Below, piece after piece: positions 7,423 to 16,158 of a stretch of DNA of 50,363 nucleotides; the stretch's first letter is position 1; the number at the start of each line of letters is the position of its first letter. The DNA is from Solirubrobacteraceae bacterium (GTDB lineage Bacteria > Actinomycetota > Thermoleophilia > Solirubrobacterales > Solirubrobacteraceae), in the NCBI GenBank assembly GCA_017882405.1, contig JADGPO010000018.1, forward strand, positions 1-50,363, given 5' to 3'. Both the position numbers and the translations under genes were made by a program. A model generated the notes under the pieces. It saw only the letters and a list, made by a program, of their open reading frames with translations, made no database searches and was not told where the DNA came from.

Positions 7423-7910
7423 TCAGCGCTGGCAGCCCGGACACCAGAAGGTGGTGCGGTTGTCGTCGCCAGCCGGGCGAGGAAGCGCTTGTAGTCGAAT
7501 GTCTCGGCCAGGATGTCGGGGCCGAGCGCCGCGAGCCGCTGGTCGAAGCGCGTTCGGCTGTCGGTGAGCAGCTCGAGCACCGGGCCGTCGAACTGCACCA
7601 CCTGGTGGCCGGCGCGCTCCAAGATCAGCCACGCCCGACGCGGTGAGCGCCGCCACCGCCGTCCTGGCTCGTACGTCGCCCACGAGCCCGTCATCCGCAG
7701 ATGCGAATGGATCGTCAGGTCACCCTCGAAGGCCAGGAACAGGTGCTTGCCGTGGGTACGTATCTCGCGGACCGCCCGCCCGGCCAGCCGTTGCGGCCAG
7801 TGGTCCAGCGCGTGGCGCGGATGCGGCGCGCGGATCAGCTCGGGGACCTGGCCCTCCAGCACCGGCCGCATCCGGCGAGCGGCGTAGGCGATCGTGTCCC
7901 CCTCGGGCAT
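7423..7910 (-). pseudogene. nei: Endonuclease VIII/Fpg family DNA glycosylase with internal deletion
   Basis: The 5' part is a normal Fpg/Nei N-terminal domain: MPEGDTI with the catalytic Pro2 and Glu3, THGKHLFLAFEGDLTIHSHLRMTG, and FDGPVLELLTD. It reads well to FDYKRFLARL at about residue 147. At about 7465-7475 the frame breaks. In another frame the extreme C-terminus of the zinc finger appears, GDDNRTTFWCPGCQR, ending at TGA 7423-7425. The H2TH DNA-binding domain and the first zinc-finger Cys pair, roughly 90-100 residues, are missing. Continued in frame 1, the protein would run into the convergent secreted-protein gene. The gene is 7 nt after lhr, its usual neighbour in actinobacteria. 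Either a true pseudogene or an assembly collapse. Confidence 0.8.
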
Positions 7911-7917
7911 CCGCCGC

Positions 7918-10900
7918 CTACGCGGTGAGGGTCAGGCGGCGCGGACCCTCCTGGAAGCCCAGCGCGGTCAGCGCCGGGGCCAGCGGCGAGCTCATCGCCG
8001 ACTCGCCGTCCACCTTCTCCAGCGCCAGGCGCTTGATCTGGCCGCTGCGGACGTGATCAACCAGGGCGCTCAGCGCCGCCTCGAGGCGCGCGTCGTCAGC
8101 ATCGACGAGGGTCTGCAGGGCCTTTCCGCCCCGCTCCAGGTAGAGCACCGGGTCACCGCCGACGAGCACGACGTAGGCGCCGGCGGTGCGGGCGGGGCGG
8201 CGGCGCTCGTCGCGCTTGGGCCAGGGCAGAGCGGCGCCGTAGGGTTGGGCGGGATCGACGGCCGCCAGCACCAGCGACGCGCCCTCGTCTGCTGAGGACC
8301 CGCCGCGTGCGCGGAGGCGCTCGACCGCACCGGGGAGCGCGAACTGGGCGCCTCCGAGTCCCTCCAGGAAGTAGCCGCGACGAGCCACGCCCAGCGTCTC
8401 CAGCTGCGAGAGCTCGGAATAGACGGCGCTGAAGCCACCGGCGATCCCCTCGGCCAGCACCTGCTCGCGGGTGACGATCCCGTAGCGCTCGAGCAGCAGC
8501 TCGCCGAGGGCCCGCCGCTGGGCGACCGGGTCGTGCCCCACGCCACACAGCAGCGGCTCGGTCAGCGACCAGCGGCCCTGGACCTGCGCGGACGCGGTGT
8601 CGCGGCGACGACCAGCGCCGAAGCGTCCTGCCCGCCGGGTCGAACGCTTCAGGTGCTCGCGCTGCGCTCGCGCCAGCGTCAGCCGCGGGGCTCGCAGTGG
8701 CGCGTACGCGTCGTTGGTGGCCACGCCCGCCCACGCCAGGTCCCACAGCGCCTCCTGGATCTCTTCGGGGGAGAGCGAGACGTCGACGAGCAGATCGCTG
8801 AAGAAGCACGCGCCCGCCGACAGCCGCTCACGCACCGCTTGATGAGCCTCTGAGTCGGGGATGTCGCGGCGATACGATGGCGGGCCCAGGAGCGAGAGGT
8901 CCTCACGGAAGTACAGGGCGACCCGGCCGCTGTTACGGCCCAGCGCGCCCGCGCCGATCCACACCACCTCGCCGGCCGCGCACAGCTGGTCCATCCACGA
9001 GGGCGAGTACGCGCCCGTGCGCCGCGGCAGGATGTCGCGCTCCCACACGTCGGCGGGCAGCGCCAGCCCCTGTAGCGGCACGAGCACCTCGCGCAGGCGG
9101 TCGATCCCCGCGCCGGACGGCGGATGGCGGTCGACGCCCTGCCAGGCGGGCAGGAAGCGGGCCAGCTCGCGCTGCTCGGCGGGCTCGATCTCCTTGCGAA
9201 GCACCGCCAGCGATGCCCGGCGCAGCCGGCGCAGCACCTCGGGATTGCACCACTCGCGATCAGAGCCGCCGGGGCGCAGCTCGCCACGCACCAGTTCGCC
9301 GGCCCGTTCGAGCTCGCGCAGGGCCGCGGAGGCGTCGATCCCGTAACGGGCGCGGACGTCGGCGGTGGTGAACGGGCCGTGAGTGGCGCCGTAGCGGCGC
9401 ACCAGCCGCGACAGGGCGTCGGGCACGTCCTCCAGGAACGCAGCGGGCAGACCACCGGGCGGCGCCGCGGCCAGCGCGTCGCGATACAGGCCGCCGTCGG
9501 TGGCGTCGATCCAGCGCTCCTCGCCGTTGACCCGCACCCGGGCCACGCGCCGTTCCGCGGCCAGCTCGTCGAGCATCGCCTCCGGTACTAGACCGTCCAG
9601 TACTCGTGCGGAGGCCTCCTCCAGCGACAGGTCCCCGACCCGCCGCAGCACGTCCAGCAGGCCGTCGCGGCCGGTCGCCTGCGCCATCTCGGACAGGCAC
9701 TGCAGCTCGGCCTCCACGGACTCCAGGGCGCCCGGGTCGATCAGGTCGCGCAGCTCCTCCTGGCCGAGCAGCTCGCGCAGCAGGTCGCGGTCCAGCGACA
9801 GCGCCGCCGCGCGGCGTTCGGCGTTGGGCGTGTCGCCCTCGTACATGTAGGTGGCGACGTAGTCGAACAGCAGGCTGGAGGCGAACGGCGAGGCGGTCGC
9901 AGTCTCCACCTCCACCAGCGCCAGTTCGCGGCGATGCAGCTGGGTGAGCAGCTCCACCAGGCCGGGCACGTCGAGCACGTCGCGCAGGCACTCGCGATAC
10001 GTCTCCAGGATCACGGGAAACTCGCCGTACTTCTTGGCCACCTCCAGCAGCGACTGGGACTTCAGGCGCTGCTGCCACAACGGGGTGCGCTTGCCGGGCC
10101 GGGCGCGCGGGATCAGCAGCGAGCGGCCGGCGTTCTCGCGGAAACGGGCCCCGAACAGCGCGCTCGAGCCCAGCTCGGCGACCACCAGGTCCTCGATCTC
10201 GTCGGGCTGGAGCATCACCAGCTCGGCGCCCGGGGGCTCCTCGGCGTCGGGCAGGTGGATGATGATCCCGTCGTCGGAGTAGATCGCGTCGGATTCCAGC
10301 CCGAACTCTTCGCGGATCCGCGCGCTCAGCGCCAGCGACCAGGCGGCGTGCACGCGGCCGCCGAACGGGCTGAGCACGCACAGCCGCCAGTCCCCGATCT
10401 CGTCGCGGAAGCGCTCGACCACGATCGCGCGGTCCGACGGGATCACGCGCGTGGCCTGCTGCTGCTCGTACAGGAACTCCAGAAGGTTGCGCGCGGCGCG
10501 CTCGTCGAGGTCGTAGTCGCGCTCCAGCACCTCGGCCGGCTGGTCGACCGCCCAGCGCGCGAACGCGCCGATCGCCTCGCCGAGCTCGCGAGGGCGTCCC
10601 AGCGTGTCGCCCTTCCAGAACGGGACCGCGCCCGGCAGGCCCGGAGCCGGAGTGACGATCACCCGGTCGCGGCCGATCTCCTCGATCCGCCAGGTGGTCG
10701 CCCCCAGCAGGAACGTCTGGCCCGGGCGCGCCTCGTAGACCATCTCCTCGTCGAGCTCGCCCACGCGGCGTCCGTCGGGCAGGGTGACGGCGTAGAGACC
10801 GCGATCGGGGATCGTGCCGGCGTTGGTCACCGCCAGCTGTCGCGAGCCCGGCCGGGCGCGGATCGTGCCGGCGATGCGGTCCCACACGATCCGCGGGCGC

Positions 10901-12318
10901 AGCTCGGCGAACTCCTGCGAGGGATAGCGGCCGTCGAGCATGTCGAGCACGTTCTCGAACTGCGTCCGGGGCAGCTCCGCGTAGGAGTGGGTGCGGGTGA
11001 TCAGGGCGTACAGGTCGTCGACGTTGACCGGCTGGTCGTCGGGCGCGGCGGCGGCGATGGCGACGATCTGCTGGGCGAGGACGTCGAGTGCGTTGCGCGG
11101 CACGACTGTGGTCTCGATCTTGGCCTCGCGCATCCGCCGGGCGACCACCGCGCACTCCAGAAGATCGGCGCGGAACTTGGGGAAGATGCGACCGCGGCTG
11201 ACATCGCCAACGGAGTGGCCGGCGCGGCCGATGCGCTGCAAGCCGCGGGCCACCGATTTGGGTGACTCCACCTGGATGACGAGGTCGACGGCGCCCATGT
11301 CGATCCCCAGCTCCAGGCTGGAGGTGGCCACCAGGCAGGGCAGCTCGCCGGCCTTGAGCATCTCCTCCACGACCGTGCGCTCCTCGCGAGCCAGCGAGCC
11401 GTGGTGCGAGCGGGCGATCTCCTCGCCGGCGAGGTCATTGAGGCGGATCGCCAGGCGCTCGGCGCCGCGGCGGTTGTTGACGAACAGGATCGTCGACTTG
11501 TGGGCCTTGATCAGCTCGACCAGCTCGGGGTAGATCGCCGGCCAGATCGAACGCCGGGTGGCCTCACCGCCGTCCAGCGGATCCAACGAAGGCGAGGGCG
11601 TGTCGTCGGGCTCGGTCATCGACTCGACGGGCACGTGGATCTTGAGGTCGAGCTCCTTGCGCACCCCCGTGTCGACGATCCGGCACCGGCGGCGCGGCCC
11701 GACCATGAAGCGGCCGACCTCCTCCAGCGGGTTCTGGGTGGCCGACAGCCCGATGCGCTGGACATCCGCACCCGCCGCCTGCGTAAGCCGCTCAAGCGTC
11801 AGCGCCAGATGGGCGCCGCGCTTGGTCGACGCGACGGCGTGGATCTCGTCGACGACGCACCAGCGCGTCCCCTGAAACAGCGACTGCGCTCGCCCGGTCA
11901 GCATCAGGTACAGCGACTCGGGCGTGGTGATGAGGATGTCGGGCGCGTCGCGGAGCATCTGCTGGCGCTCCTTCTGGGGCGTGTCACCGGTGCGCACGGC
12001 CACCCGCAGATCGGCGCCGATCCCGCGCAGTGGGGTGCGCAGGTTGCGATCGACATCGTAGGAGAGCGCCTTCAGCGGCGAGACGTAGACGAGGCTGATC
12101 TTGCGGTCGCGCGGGTTGTCCGGCAGCGAGCTCTGCGCCAGCTGATCGATCGCGTAGAGGAACGCCGCCAGCGTCTTGCCGGACCCCGTGGGGGCGGAGA
12201 TGAGCACGTGCTCGCCGGAGGCGATCGCCGGCCACGCCTGCTCCTGCGCGGGCGTGGGCGAGGCGAACGCGCCGGTGAACCACTCACGGGTCTTCGGGCT
12301 AAAGGCGGTGAGCGGCAT
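7918..12318 (-). CDS. lhr: Large helicase-related protein Lhr (DEAD/DEAH superfamily 2)
   Basis: A 1466-residue ATP-dependent 3'-5' helicase of the Lhr family, implicated in DNA repair. RecA domain 1 has Walker A SAPTGSGKT (about 41-49), TTPESLYLML and the DEIH box (about 150), and GLSATQNP. RecA domain 2 carries VATSSLELGIDMG and QRIGRAGHSVG. The winged-helix and Lhr-core regions follow (DTLGRPRELGEAIGAFARW), and the long C-terminal extension (from about 850) contains further winged-helix-like segments, as in full-length bacterial Lhr. Length is normal and nothing is broken. The upstream AHSA1/ArsR genes end 36 nt before its ATG. Downstream nei lies 7 nt away, a pairing also known in Mycobacterium. 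Confidence 0.95.
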   Translation of the reverse strand: MPLTAFSPKTREWFTGAFASPTPAQEQAWPAIASGEHVLISAPTGSGKTLAAFLYAIDQLAQSSLPDNPRDRKISLVYVSPLKALSYDVDRNLRTPLRGIGADLRVAVRTGDTPQKERQQMLRDAPDILITTPESLYLMLTGRAQSLFQGTRWCVVDEIHAVASTKRGAHLALTLERLTQAAGADVQRIGLSATQNPLEEVGRFMVGPRRRCRIVDTGVRKELDLKIHVPVESMTEPDDTPSPSLDPLDGGEATRRSIWPAIYPELVELIKAHKSTILFVNNRRGAERLAIRLNDLAGEEIARSHHGSLAREERTVVEEMLKAGELPCLVATSSLELGIDMGAVDLVIQVESPKSVARGLQRIGRAGHSVGDVSRGRIFPKFRADLLECAVVARRMREAKIETTVVPRNALDVLAQQIVAIAAAAPDDQPVNVDDLYALITRTHSYAELPRTQFENVLDMLDGRYPSQEFAELRPRIVWDRIAGTIRARPGSRQLAVTNAGTIPDRGLYAVTLPDGRRVGELDEEMVYEARPGQTFLLGATTWRIEEIGRDRVIVTPAPGLPGAVPFWKGDTLGRPRELGEAIGAFARWAVDQPAEVLERDYDLDERAARNLLEFLYEQQQATRVIPSDRAIVVERFRDEIGDWRLCVLSPFGGRVHAAWSLALSARIREEFGLESDAIYSDDGIIIHLPDAEEPPGAELVMLQPDEIEDLVVAELGSSALFGARFRENAGRSLLIPRARPGKRTPLWQQRLKSQSLLEVAKKYGEFPVILETYRECLRDVLDVPGLVELLTQLHRRELALVEVETATASPFASSLLFDYVATYMYEGDTPNAERRAAALSLDRDLLRELLGQEELRDLIDPGALESVEAELQCLSEMAQATGRDGLLDVLRRVGDLSLEEASARVLDGLVPEAMLDELAAERRVARVRVNGEERWIDATDGGLYRDALAAAPPGGLPAAFLEDVPDALSRLVRRYGATHGPFTTADVRARYGIDASAALRELERAGELVRGELRPGGSDREWCNPEVLRRLRRASLAVLRKEIEPAEQRELARFLPAWQGVDRHPPSGAGIDRLREVLVPLQGLALPADVWERDILPRRTGAYSPSWMDQLCAAGEVVWIGAGALGRNSGRVALYFREDLSLLGPPSYRRDIPDSEAHQAVRERLSAGACFFSDLLVDVSLSPEEIQEALWDLAWAGVATNDAYAPLRAPRLTLARAQREHLKRSTRRAGRFGAGRRRDTASAQVQGRWSLTEPLLCGVGHDPVAQRRALGELLLERYGIVTREQVLAEGIAGGFSAVYSELSQLETLGVARRGYFLEGLGGAQFALPGAVERLRARGGSSADEGASLVLAAVDPAQPYGAALPWPKRDERRRPARTAGAYVVLVGGDPVLYLERGGKALQTLVDADDARLEAALSALVDHVRSGQIKRLALEKVDGESAMSSPLAPALTALGFQEGPRRLTLTA

Positions 12319-12354
12319 CGCTTGTCTGAGGTTAGGTGACGTCGAGGGCGCTGC

Positions 12355-12864
12355 TCATACCCGCGGACCCTGGCCGCGCAGCGAGATGGCCACCTGCTCG
12401 AGCTTGTCGAACGCCTCCTGCATCCCGCCCTCCATGCCGGAGTTGATGTGCCCGTCGCGCGCCTGCGGGCTGGAGTGCTGGACCAGCGTGCTCAGCGTCG
12501 TGCGCCCGTCGTGCTCGACGAGCGTCATCGTGTTGACCGCGCCGTCGTCCGGGAACGGCTCGTACACCTCGGTGCAGACGATCCGCTCGTCGGGGACGAT
12601 CTCCCGGTACTCGCCGTAGAACGCCACCTCGGCGCCGCTGGAGTCGGCGGTCATCGCATACCGCCACTGCCCGCCGACCCGCAGGTCGATCTCGCATACA
12701 GTCATCTCGCCGCGCTGCCCGCTCCACCACCGCCGGACCAGCTCGGGCTCGGTGCACGCCCGGTACACCAGATGGGCGGGCGCGTCGAACTCACGCGTGA
12801 TCAGGATCTGCGTGTCGTTCGGGAGGGTGACCTTCGCCTTGCCGCTACTGGTCTGAGCCGCCAT
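12355..12864 (-). CDS. SRPBCC/AHSA1 domain protein
   Basis: A 169-residue START-like (SRPBCC) protein of the AHSA1 family. The family pattern is clear: ILITREFDAPAHLVYRACTEPELVRRWW, then VGGQWRYAM, FYGEYREIVPDERIV and a C-terminal helix GMQEAFDKLEQVA. These proteins bind hydrophobic ligands in a deep pocket; their targets are mostly unknown. It overlaps the upstream ArsR gene by 20 nt. ArsR-AHSA1 pairs are a common actinobacterial arrangement in which the two are co-expressed from an autoregulated promoter. Ligand unknown. Confidence 0.88.
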   Translation of the reverse strand: MAAQTSSGKAKVTLPNDTQILITREFDAPAHLVYRACTEPELVRRWWSGQRGEMTVCEIDLRVGGQWRYAMTADSSGAEVAFYGEYREIVPDERIVCTEVYEPFPDDGAVNTMTLVEHDGRTTLSTLVQHSSPQARDGHINSGMEGGMQEAFDKLEQVAISLRGQGPRV

Positions 12865-13207
12865 CGTCCTGCTCCTTAGCCTTTAGTTTTAGTTCTGACA
12901 GGACCACGTCGAGCGCGTCGTAACGCTCGTCCCAGGTCTGGGCCAAGCCGGAGACCCAGTCGTGGATCGGCTTGAGCGCCTCGCCGTTGAGCCGGTAGCG
13001 CCGCTGACGACCTTCCTCGCGGACCTCCACGAGTCCCACTTCACGCAGGACCCGCAGATGCTTGGAAACCTGCGGCTGCGCCAGCCCGAGCGCCTCGACG
13101 AGCTCGTTGACGGAGCGCTCACCACCGGTGAGCGCCTCCAGGATCTGGCGCCGGCGTGGCTCGGCGACCGCGTTGAACGCATCTGTCGTGGTCGCCGCTC
13201 TTGCCAT
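12845..13207 (-). CDS. ArsR family transcriptional repressor
   Basis: A 120-residue winged-helix regulator. The HTH is AFNAVAEPRRRQILEALTGG, then VNELVEALGLAQPQVSKHLRVL, then the wing VEVREEGRQRRYRLN. Metal-binding cysteines of the ArsR/SmtB type (CxC, ELCVCDL) are absent, so it probably does not sense metals. ATG 13207 is chosen; ATG 13219 would place the start inside the operator-like palindrome at 13217-13238. It is first in an ArsR-AHSA1 pair with a 20-nt overlap, so autoregulation through that palindrome is likely. Confidence 0.9.
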   Translation of the reverse strand: MARAATTTDAFNAVAEPRRRQILEALTGGERSVNELVEALGLAQPQVSKHLRVLREVGLVEVREEGRQRRYRLNGEALKPIHDWVSGLAQTWDERYDALDVVLSELKLKAKEQDDGGSDQ

Positions 13208-13216
13208 GGCCGCAAT

Positions 13217-13238
13217 CATATACCGATATAGGCATATG
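13217..13238 (-). promoter_or_regulatory. AT-rich palindromic operator upstream of the ArsR gene
   Basis: A 22-bp near-perfect palindrome: outer arms CATAT/ATATG, then (A/G)CC and GG(C/T), and centre ATAT; 18 of 22 positions are symmetrical. It is strikingly A+T-rich for this genome and lies 10 nt before the ArsR start, as expected for an autoregulatory site. Confidence 0.7.
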
Positions 13239-13287
13239 TCAAGGGCTGGCGGCGTCGTGAAGCACGCGCGCCCGGTTACCCACGGGC

Positions 13288-14202
13288 TCAGTCGACGAGC
13301 AGGACGAGCTTGCCGCGCACGTGCCCGGTCTCGCTCAGCTCGTGTGCCTCGGCGATGCGCTCCAGCGGGAACGTCTGGGCGACCGGCAGCGAGAAGCGCC
13401 CGGCCTCGATCAGCTCTGCCGCCTTCCCCAACGCGTACCAGGCGCGCACCGAGCCGGCCCCGCCGGTCATCGGCACGCCGGTCTGCTGGGAGCCCTCGTA
13501 GTCGGCGATCGTGACCACGTTCTCGGGACCGCCGGCCAGCTCCACGAGCGCGGGCAACGCGCCGCCGCCAGCGTCGTCGATCGCCTTGTCGATCACCGGT
13601 CCCGCCCGCCCAGCCAGTTCGCGGACGCGCTCCACCAGCCCGTCGCCGTAAGTGGTCGCCTCAGCGCCGTAGGAGCGCAGGTATTCGTGGTTGCCGGGGC
13701 TGGCGGTGCCGATCACCCGCGCCCCGCGCTCGCGAGCCAGCTGCACGGTCGAGATTCCCACCGCGCCGGCGGCACCGTTGACGAGCACCGTCTGGCCCTC
13801 GCCCACCTGCACGAGGTCAAGCGTGCGCGAGGCCGTCTCGACCGCCACCGGCAGTGCCGCGGCGCCGGCGAAGTCAAGCGACGCCGGAATCGGCTCGTAG
13901 TTCTCCAGCAGCGCGTACTCGGCGGCTCCGCCTCCCCCGGCCGCGGGGCCGAACACCTCGTCGCCGACGGCGACGTCGCCGACCCCCTCGCCGAGCTCGT
14001 CGACCACCCCGGACACCTCCTGGCCGGTCACCTTGGGCAGGTCGCCGCCCATCATGCCGCCGCGGATCTTCCAGTCGACCGGGTTGATGCCGACCGCGCG
14101 CACGTTGACGCGGATCTGTCCGCTGGCGGGGTGCGGCTCGGGGAGGTCGACCACCTTCAGGACCTCGGGACCGCCGAATTCGCTGAACTGGATCGCTTTC
14201 AC
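13288..14202 (-). CDS. Zinc-independent quinone oxidoreductase/alcohol dehydrogenase (MDR family)
   Basis: A 304-residue medium-chain dehydrogenase/reductase of the quinone oxidoreductase type. The GroES-like N-terminal domain opens VKAIQFSEFGGPEVLKVVDL. The Rossmann domain carries VLVNGAAGAVGISTVQLARERGARVIG, typical for NADPH. Catalytic and structural zinc cysteines are absent, as in the QOR branch. GTG 14202 gives the standard start. It is last in the leftward chain after the intradiol dioxygenase (10-nt gap). It would reduce a quinone or enone with NADPH; the aromatic-ring neighbour suggests a quinone-type substrate, but that is inference. Confidence 0.85.
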   Translation of the reverse strand: MKAIQFSEFGGPEVLKVVDLPEPHPASGQIRVNVRAVGINPVDWKIRGGMMGGDLPKVTGQEVSGVVDELGEGVGDVAVGDEVFGPAAGGGGAAEYALLENYEPIPASLDFAGAAALPVAVETASRTLDLVQVGEGQTVLVNGAAGAVGISTVQLARERGARVIGTASPGNHEYLRSYGAEATTYGDGLVERVRELAGRAGPVIDKAIDDAGGGALPALVELAGGPENVVTIADYEGSQQTGVPMTGGAGSVRAWYALGKAAELIEAGRFSLPVAQTFPLERIAEAHELSETGHVRGKLVLLVD

Positions 14203-14212
14203 GCCGCGAACG

Positions 14213-14758
14213 TTAGTGGGTGCGCCCTCGGTCCACCGGCGCGCCCCCGTTGCCGGGCGCCAGCACCAGATCGAGCTCGAGCGACACCCAGGGGACCTCC
14301 ACGCCCGGCGGGCGCTCGGGGTCGGCGGCCGCCCGCTCCCGGAACTCGCGCACGAGCGAGGGCTTGACCGCGAACACCGTGTCGCGGTCCAGCCAGTCGC
14401 TCGCCGCATCGAAGATGTGCGTGGTCACGCTCCGGTGGCCGGGGGCGCGAATCACGACGTGGATGTGCGCGGGTCGCCACGGATGCCGTCCGCTCGCCTC
14501 CAGCATCTTTCCGACCGGCCCGTCGTCCGGGATCGTGTACGGCACCGGACGCACGGCCTGGAACGCGAAACGCCCCTCGGCGTCGGTGCGATAGCGGCCG
14601 CGAAGGTGATCGTCGGGCACGCCGGGATCCTGGACGGCATACAGGCGGTTGTCGCCGTTCTGCCACACGTCGAGCTCGGCGCCGGCCAGCGGGCGGCCCT
14701 CCAGGTCCAGCACGCGCCCCGATACCCACGCGGGAACGCCCGCCTCCTGCTCGGCCAT
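14213..14758 (-). CDS. Intradiol ring-cleavage dioxygenase, catalytic domain
   Basis: An Fe(III) enzyme that would cleave a catechol or hydroxyquinol ring between its two hydroxyls. The catalytic beta-sandwich is intact: ligand tyrosines in DNRLYAVQDPG and RPVPYTIPDD, and the ligand histidines in RPAHIHVVIRAPGH. The best resemblance is to hydroxyquinol 1,2-dioxygenase-like proteins. From ATG 14758 only the catalytic domain (181 residues) is encoded. Full-length relatives carry about 100 more N-terminal residues. In-frame codons just upstream read ADSPLRELGAD, the normal linker to the catalytic domain, but the rest of the N-terminal domain is missing or out of frame. It may still make a catalytic-domain-only protein. 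Confidence 0.8.
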   Translation of the reverse strand: MAEQEAGVPAWVSGRVLDLEGRPLAGAELDVWQNGDNRLYAVQDPGVPDDHLRGRYRTDAEGRFAFQAVRPVPYTIPDDGPVGKMLEASGRHPWRPAHIHVVIRAPGHRSVTTHIFDAASDWLDRDTVFAVKPSLVREFRERAAADPERPPGVEVPWVSLELDLVLAPGNGGAPVDRGRTH

Positions 14759-14882
14759 GTCGGCGCCCAGCTCGCGCAGCGGAGAATCGGCCTATCAGCT
14801 CGCGCCGGCGAGCGTCGGGCGTGGTCTCGAAGCTCGCCAGCACCTGCTCGGTGATCTGCTGCGGGGTGATCGGGCTCTCCAC
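14759..14882 (-). pseudogene. N-terminal remnant of the intradiol dioxygenase
   Basis: From GTG 14882 the frame reads ITPQQITEQVLASFETTPDARRRELI, the opening of the dioxygenase N-terminal helical domain. It is then out of frame with the linker ADSPLRELGAD that joins the catalytic domain. The break is at about 14787-14797. The conserved remainder of the helical domain, perhaps 70-90 residues, is absent. The GTG lies 11 nt after the VOC gene stop, the right spacing for the original start. Confidence 0.65.
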
Positions 14883-14893
14883 CGGCGCAAACC

Positions 14894-15484
14894 CTACTGA
14901 GGATCCATGAGCGCCAGCCTCGTCGACAGACCGGCCGCGGCGTCCACGGTGGCGATCTGACGGCCCGGCTGAACGGCCGGACGGAGCTCCCCGATCTGCG
15001 AGTGCTCGCGCGCCAGCGCCTCCAGGTCCGACACGACGATCGTCAGGCCCCAGAACCTCGGGGCGGCGGCCTCGGGCGCCTCCACGAGCTCCATGATCGT
15101 CGGCCCCAGGCGGCGGAACCCCTGACGGCGATCGCCCGCCTGCCGGATACGCCGCAGCTTCAGGCCGCGGCCCGCCAGGGCTGCGGCGGTACGGTCGAAG
15201 TCCGGGGTGAAGATCACCACGTGGTCGACGCCCAGCGCCCCGTTCGGATGGGCGGCATCCAGCTCCGGCGGCGGGGCTTCGGTTACCGATGTGGGAAGCC
15301 CGTCGATGTCTGCGCCCGCCGGCGCGAGGCGCAGGGTCCAGCCGGTGATCCCGTGTCCGGCGACTCCGAGAGCCAGCTCGACGCCCCCGAGCACGAGCCG
15401 GTCGCCCACCCCCACCGTGAAGCCCAGCGCGCTCCAGCGCGCGGGCGGATCGGCGATCGACAGCCCGGCCAGCTGCGCCCTCAC
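14894..15484 (-). CDS. VOC/glyoxalase-like protein
   Basis: A 196-residue protein with the paired beta-alpha-beta modules of the vicinal-oxygen-chelate fold. The best-marked module starts GALGVDHVVIFTPDFDRTAAAL and contains LRRIRQAGDRRQGFRRLG and IMELVEAPE, then FWGLTIVVSDLEAL. Metal ligands of true glyoxalases are not all evident, so the reaction is uncertain. GTG 15484 overlaps the udgB stop (GTGA), showing translational coupling. Its neighbour, the intradiol dioxygenase, is another metal-dependent ring-chemistry enzyme, but no common pathway can be proven. Confidence 0.75.
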   Translation of the reverse strand: MRAQLAGLSIADPPARWSALGFTVGVGDRLVLGGVELALGVAGHGITGWTLRLAPAGADIDGLPTSVTEAPPPELDAAHPNGALGVDHVVIFTPDFDRTAAALAGRGLKLRRIRQAGDRRQGFRRLGPTIMELVEAPEAAAPRFWGLTIVVSDLEALAREHSQIGELRPAVQPGRQIATVDAAAGLSTRLALMDPQ

Positions 15485-16158
15485 CCGCCGAGCTCCCGCG
15501 CCCGCGCCAGCACGGCGTCGATCATCGGCTCGGTCAACCTGCCCGTGAACGTGTTCTGCTGGCTGGGGTGATAACAGCCGATCACCGTCAGCTCGCCGAC
15601 CTGCGCCTCGGCTCCGTGGCCGAAACGAGGACGCGGTCGCGGCAGCGTCACGCCTGACTGCACCATCACCCGTAGCGCGGCGTCCCAGGCGAAGCCACCC
15701 AGGCAGACGATCACCCGCGCGTGCGCCAGCAACGCCAGCTCCCGGACCGCATAGGGCAGGCAGTTGTCGCGCTCGGCGGGGGTGGGCCGATTGGCCGGGG
15801 GCGCGCAGCGCACCGCGGCCGCCACCCAGCAGCCGGTCAGCCGCAGCCCGTCGTCGCGCGAGCGTGAAAGCGGCTGGTTGGCGATCCCCACCCGATGCAG
15901 CGCCGCGAACAGCCAGTCGCCCGAGCGGTCCCCGGTGAACACGCGACCGGTGCGATTGCCGCCGTGGGCGGCGGGCGCCAGCCCGAAGACCACCGCCGTG
16001 GCCTGCGGGTCGCCGAACCCCGGCACCGGCCGTCCCCAGTACTCCTCGCCGGCGAACGCGGCTCGCTTGGTCTCGGCCACCTCCTCGCGCCAGGCCACCA
16101 GCCGCGGACAGCGCCGGCACTCGACGATCTCCCGCTCCAGGTCCTCCAGCTCGCTCAC
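15481..16158 (-). CDS. udgB: Family 5 uracil-DNA glycosylase (UDGb)
   Basis: A 225-residue base-excision repair enzyme that removes uracil and other deaminated bases. Cysteines Cys14 and Cys17 (ECRRCP), with two later ones (RCAPP and RDNCLPY), match the 4Fe-4S site. Motif A reads GLAPAAHGGNRTGRVFTGD, the UDGb signature that lacks the catalytic Asp/Asn of other families. Motif B is the HPSQQNTFTG segment. The GTG start at 16158 overlaps the stop of a small upstream ORF. It sits in an otherwise unrelated rml-VOC chain; repair needs explain its presence in a high-G+C genome. Confidence 0.93.
   Translation of the reverse strand: MSELEDLEREIVECRRCPRLVAWREEVAETKRAAFAGEEYWGRPVPGFGDPQATAVVFGLAPAAHGGNRTGRVFTGDRSGDWLFAALHRVGIANQPLSRSRDDGLRLTGCWVAAAVRCAPPANRPTPAERDNCLPYAVRELALLAHARVIVCLGGFAWDAALRVMVQSGVTLPRPRPRFGHGAEAQVGELTVIGCYHPSQQNTFTGRLTEPMIDAVLARARELGG

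Noticed and set aside
9260..11155. Large open frames on both strands across lhr
   Set aside because: They are shadow frames of the G+C-rich helicase gene; their translations are low-complexity Arg/Ala/Gly/Pro with no motif.
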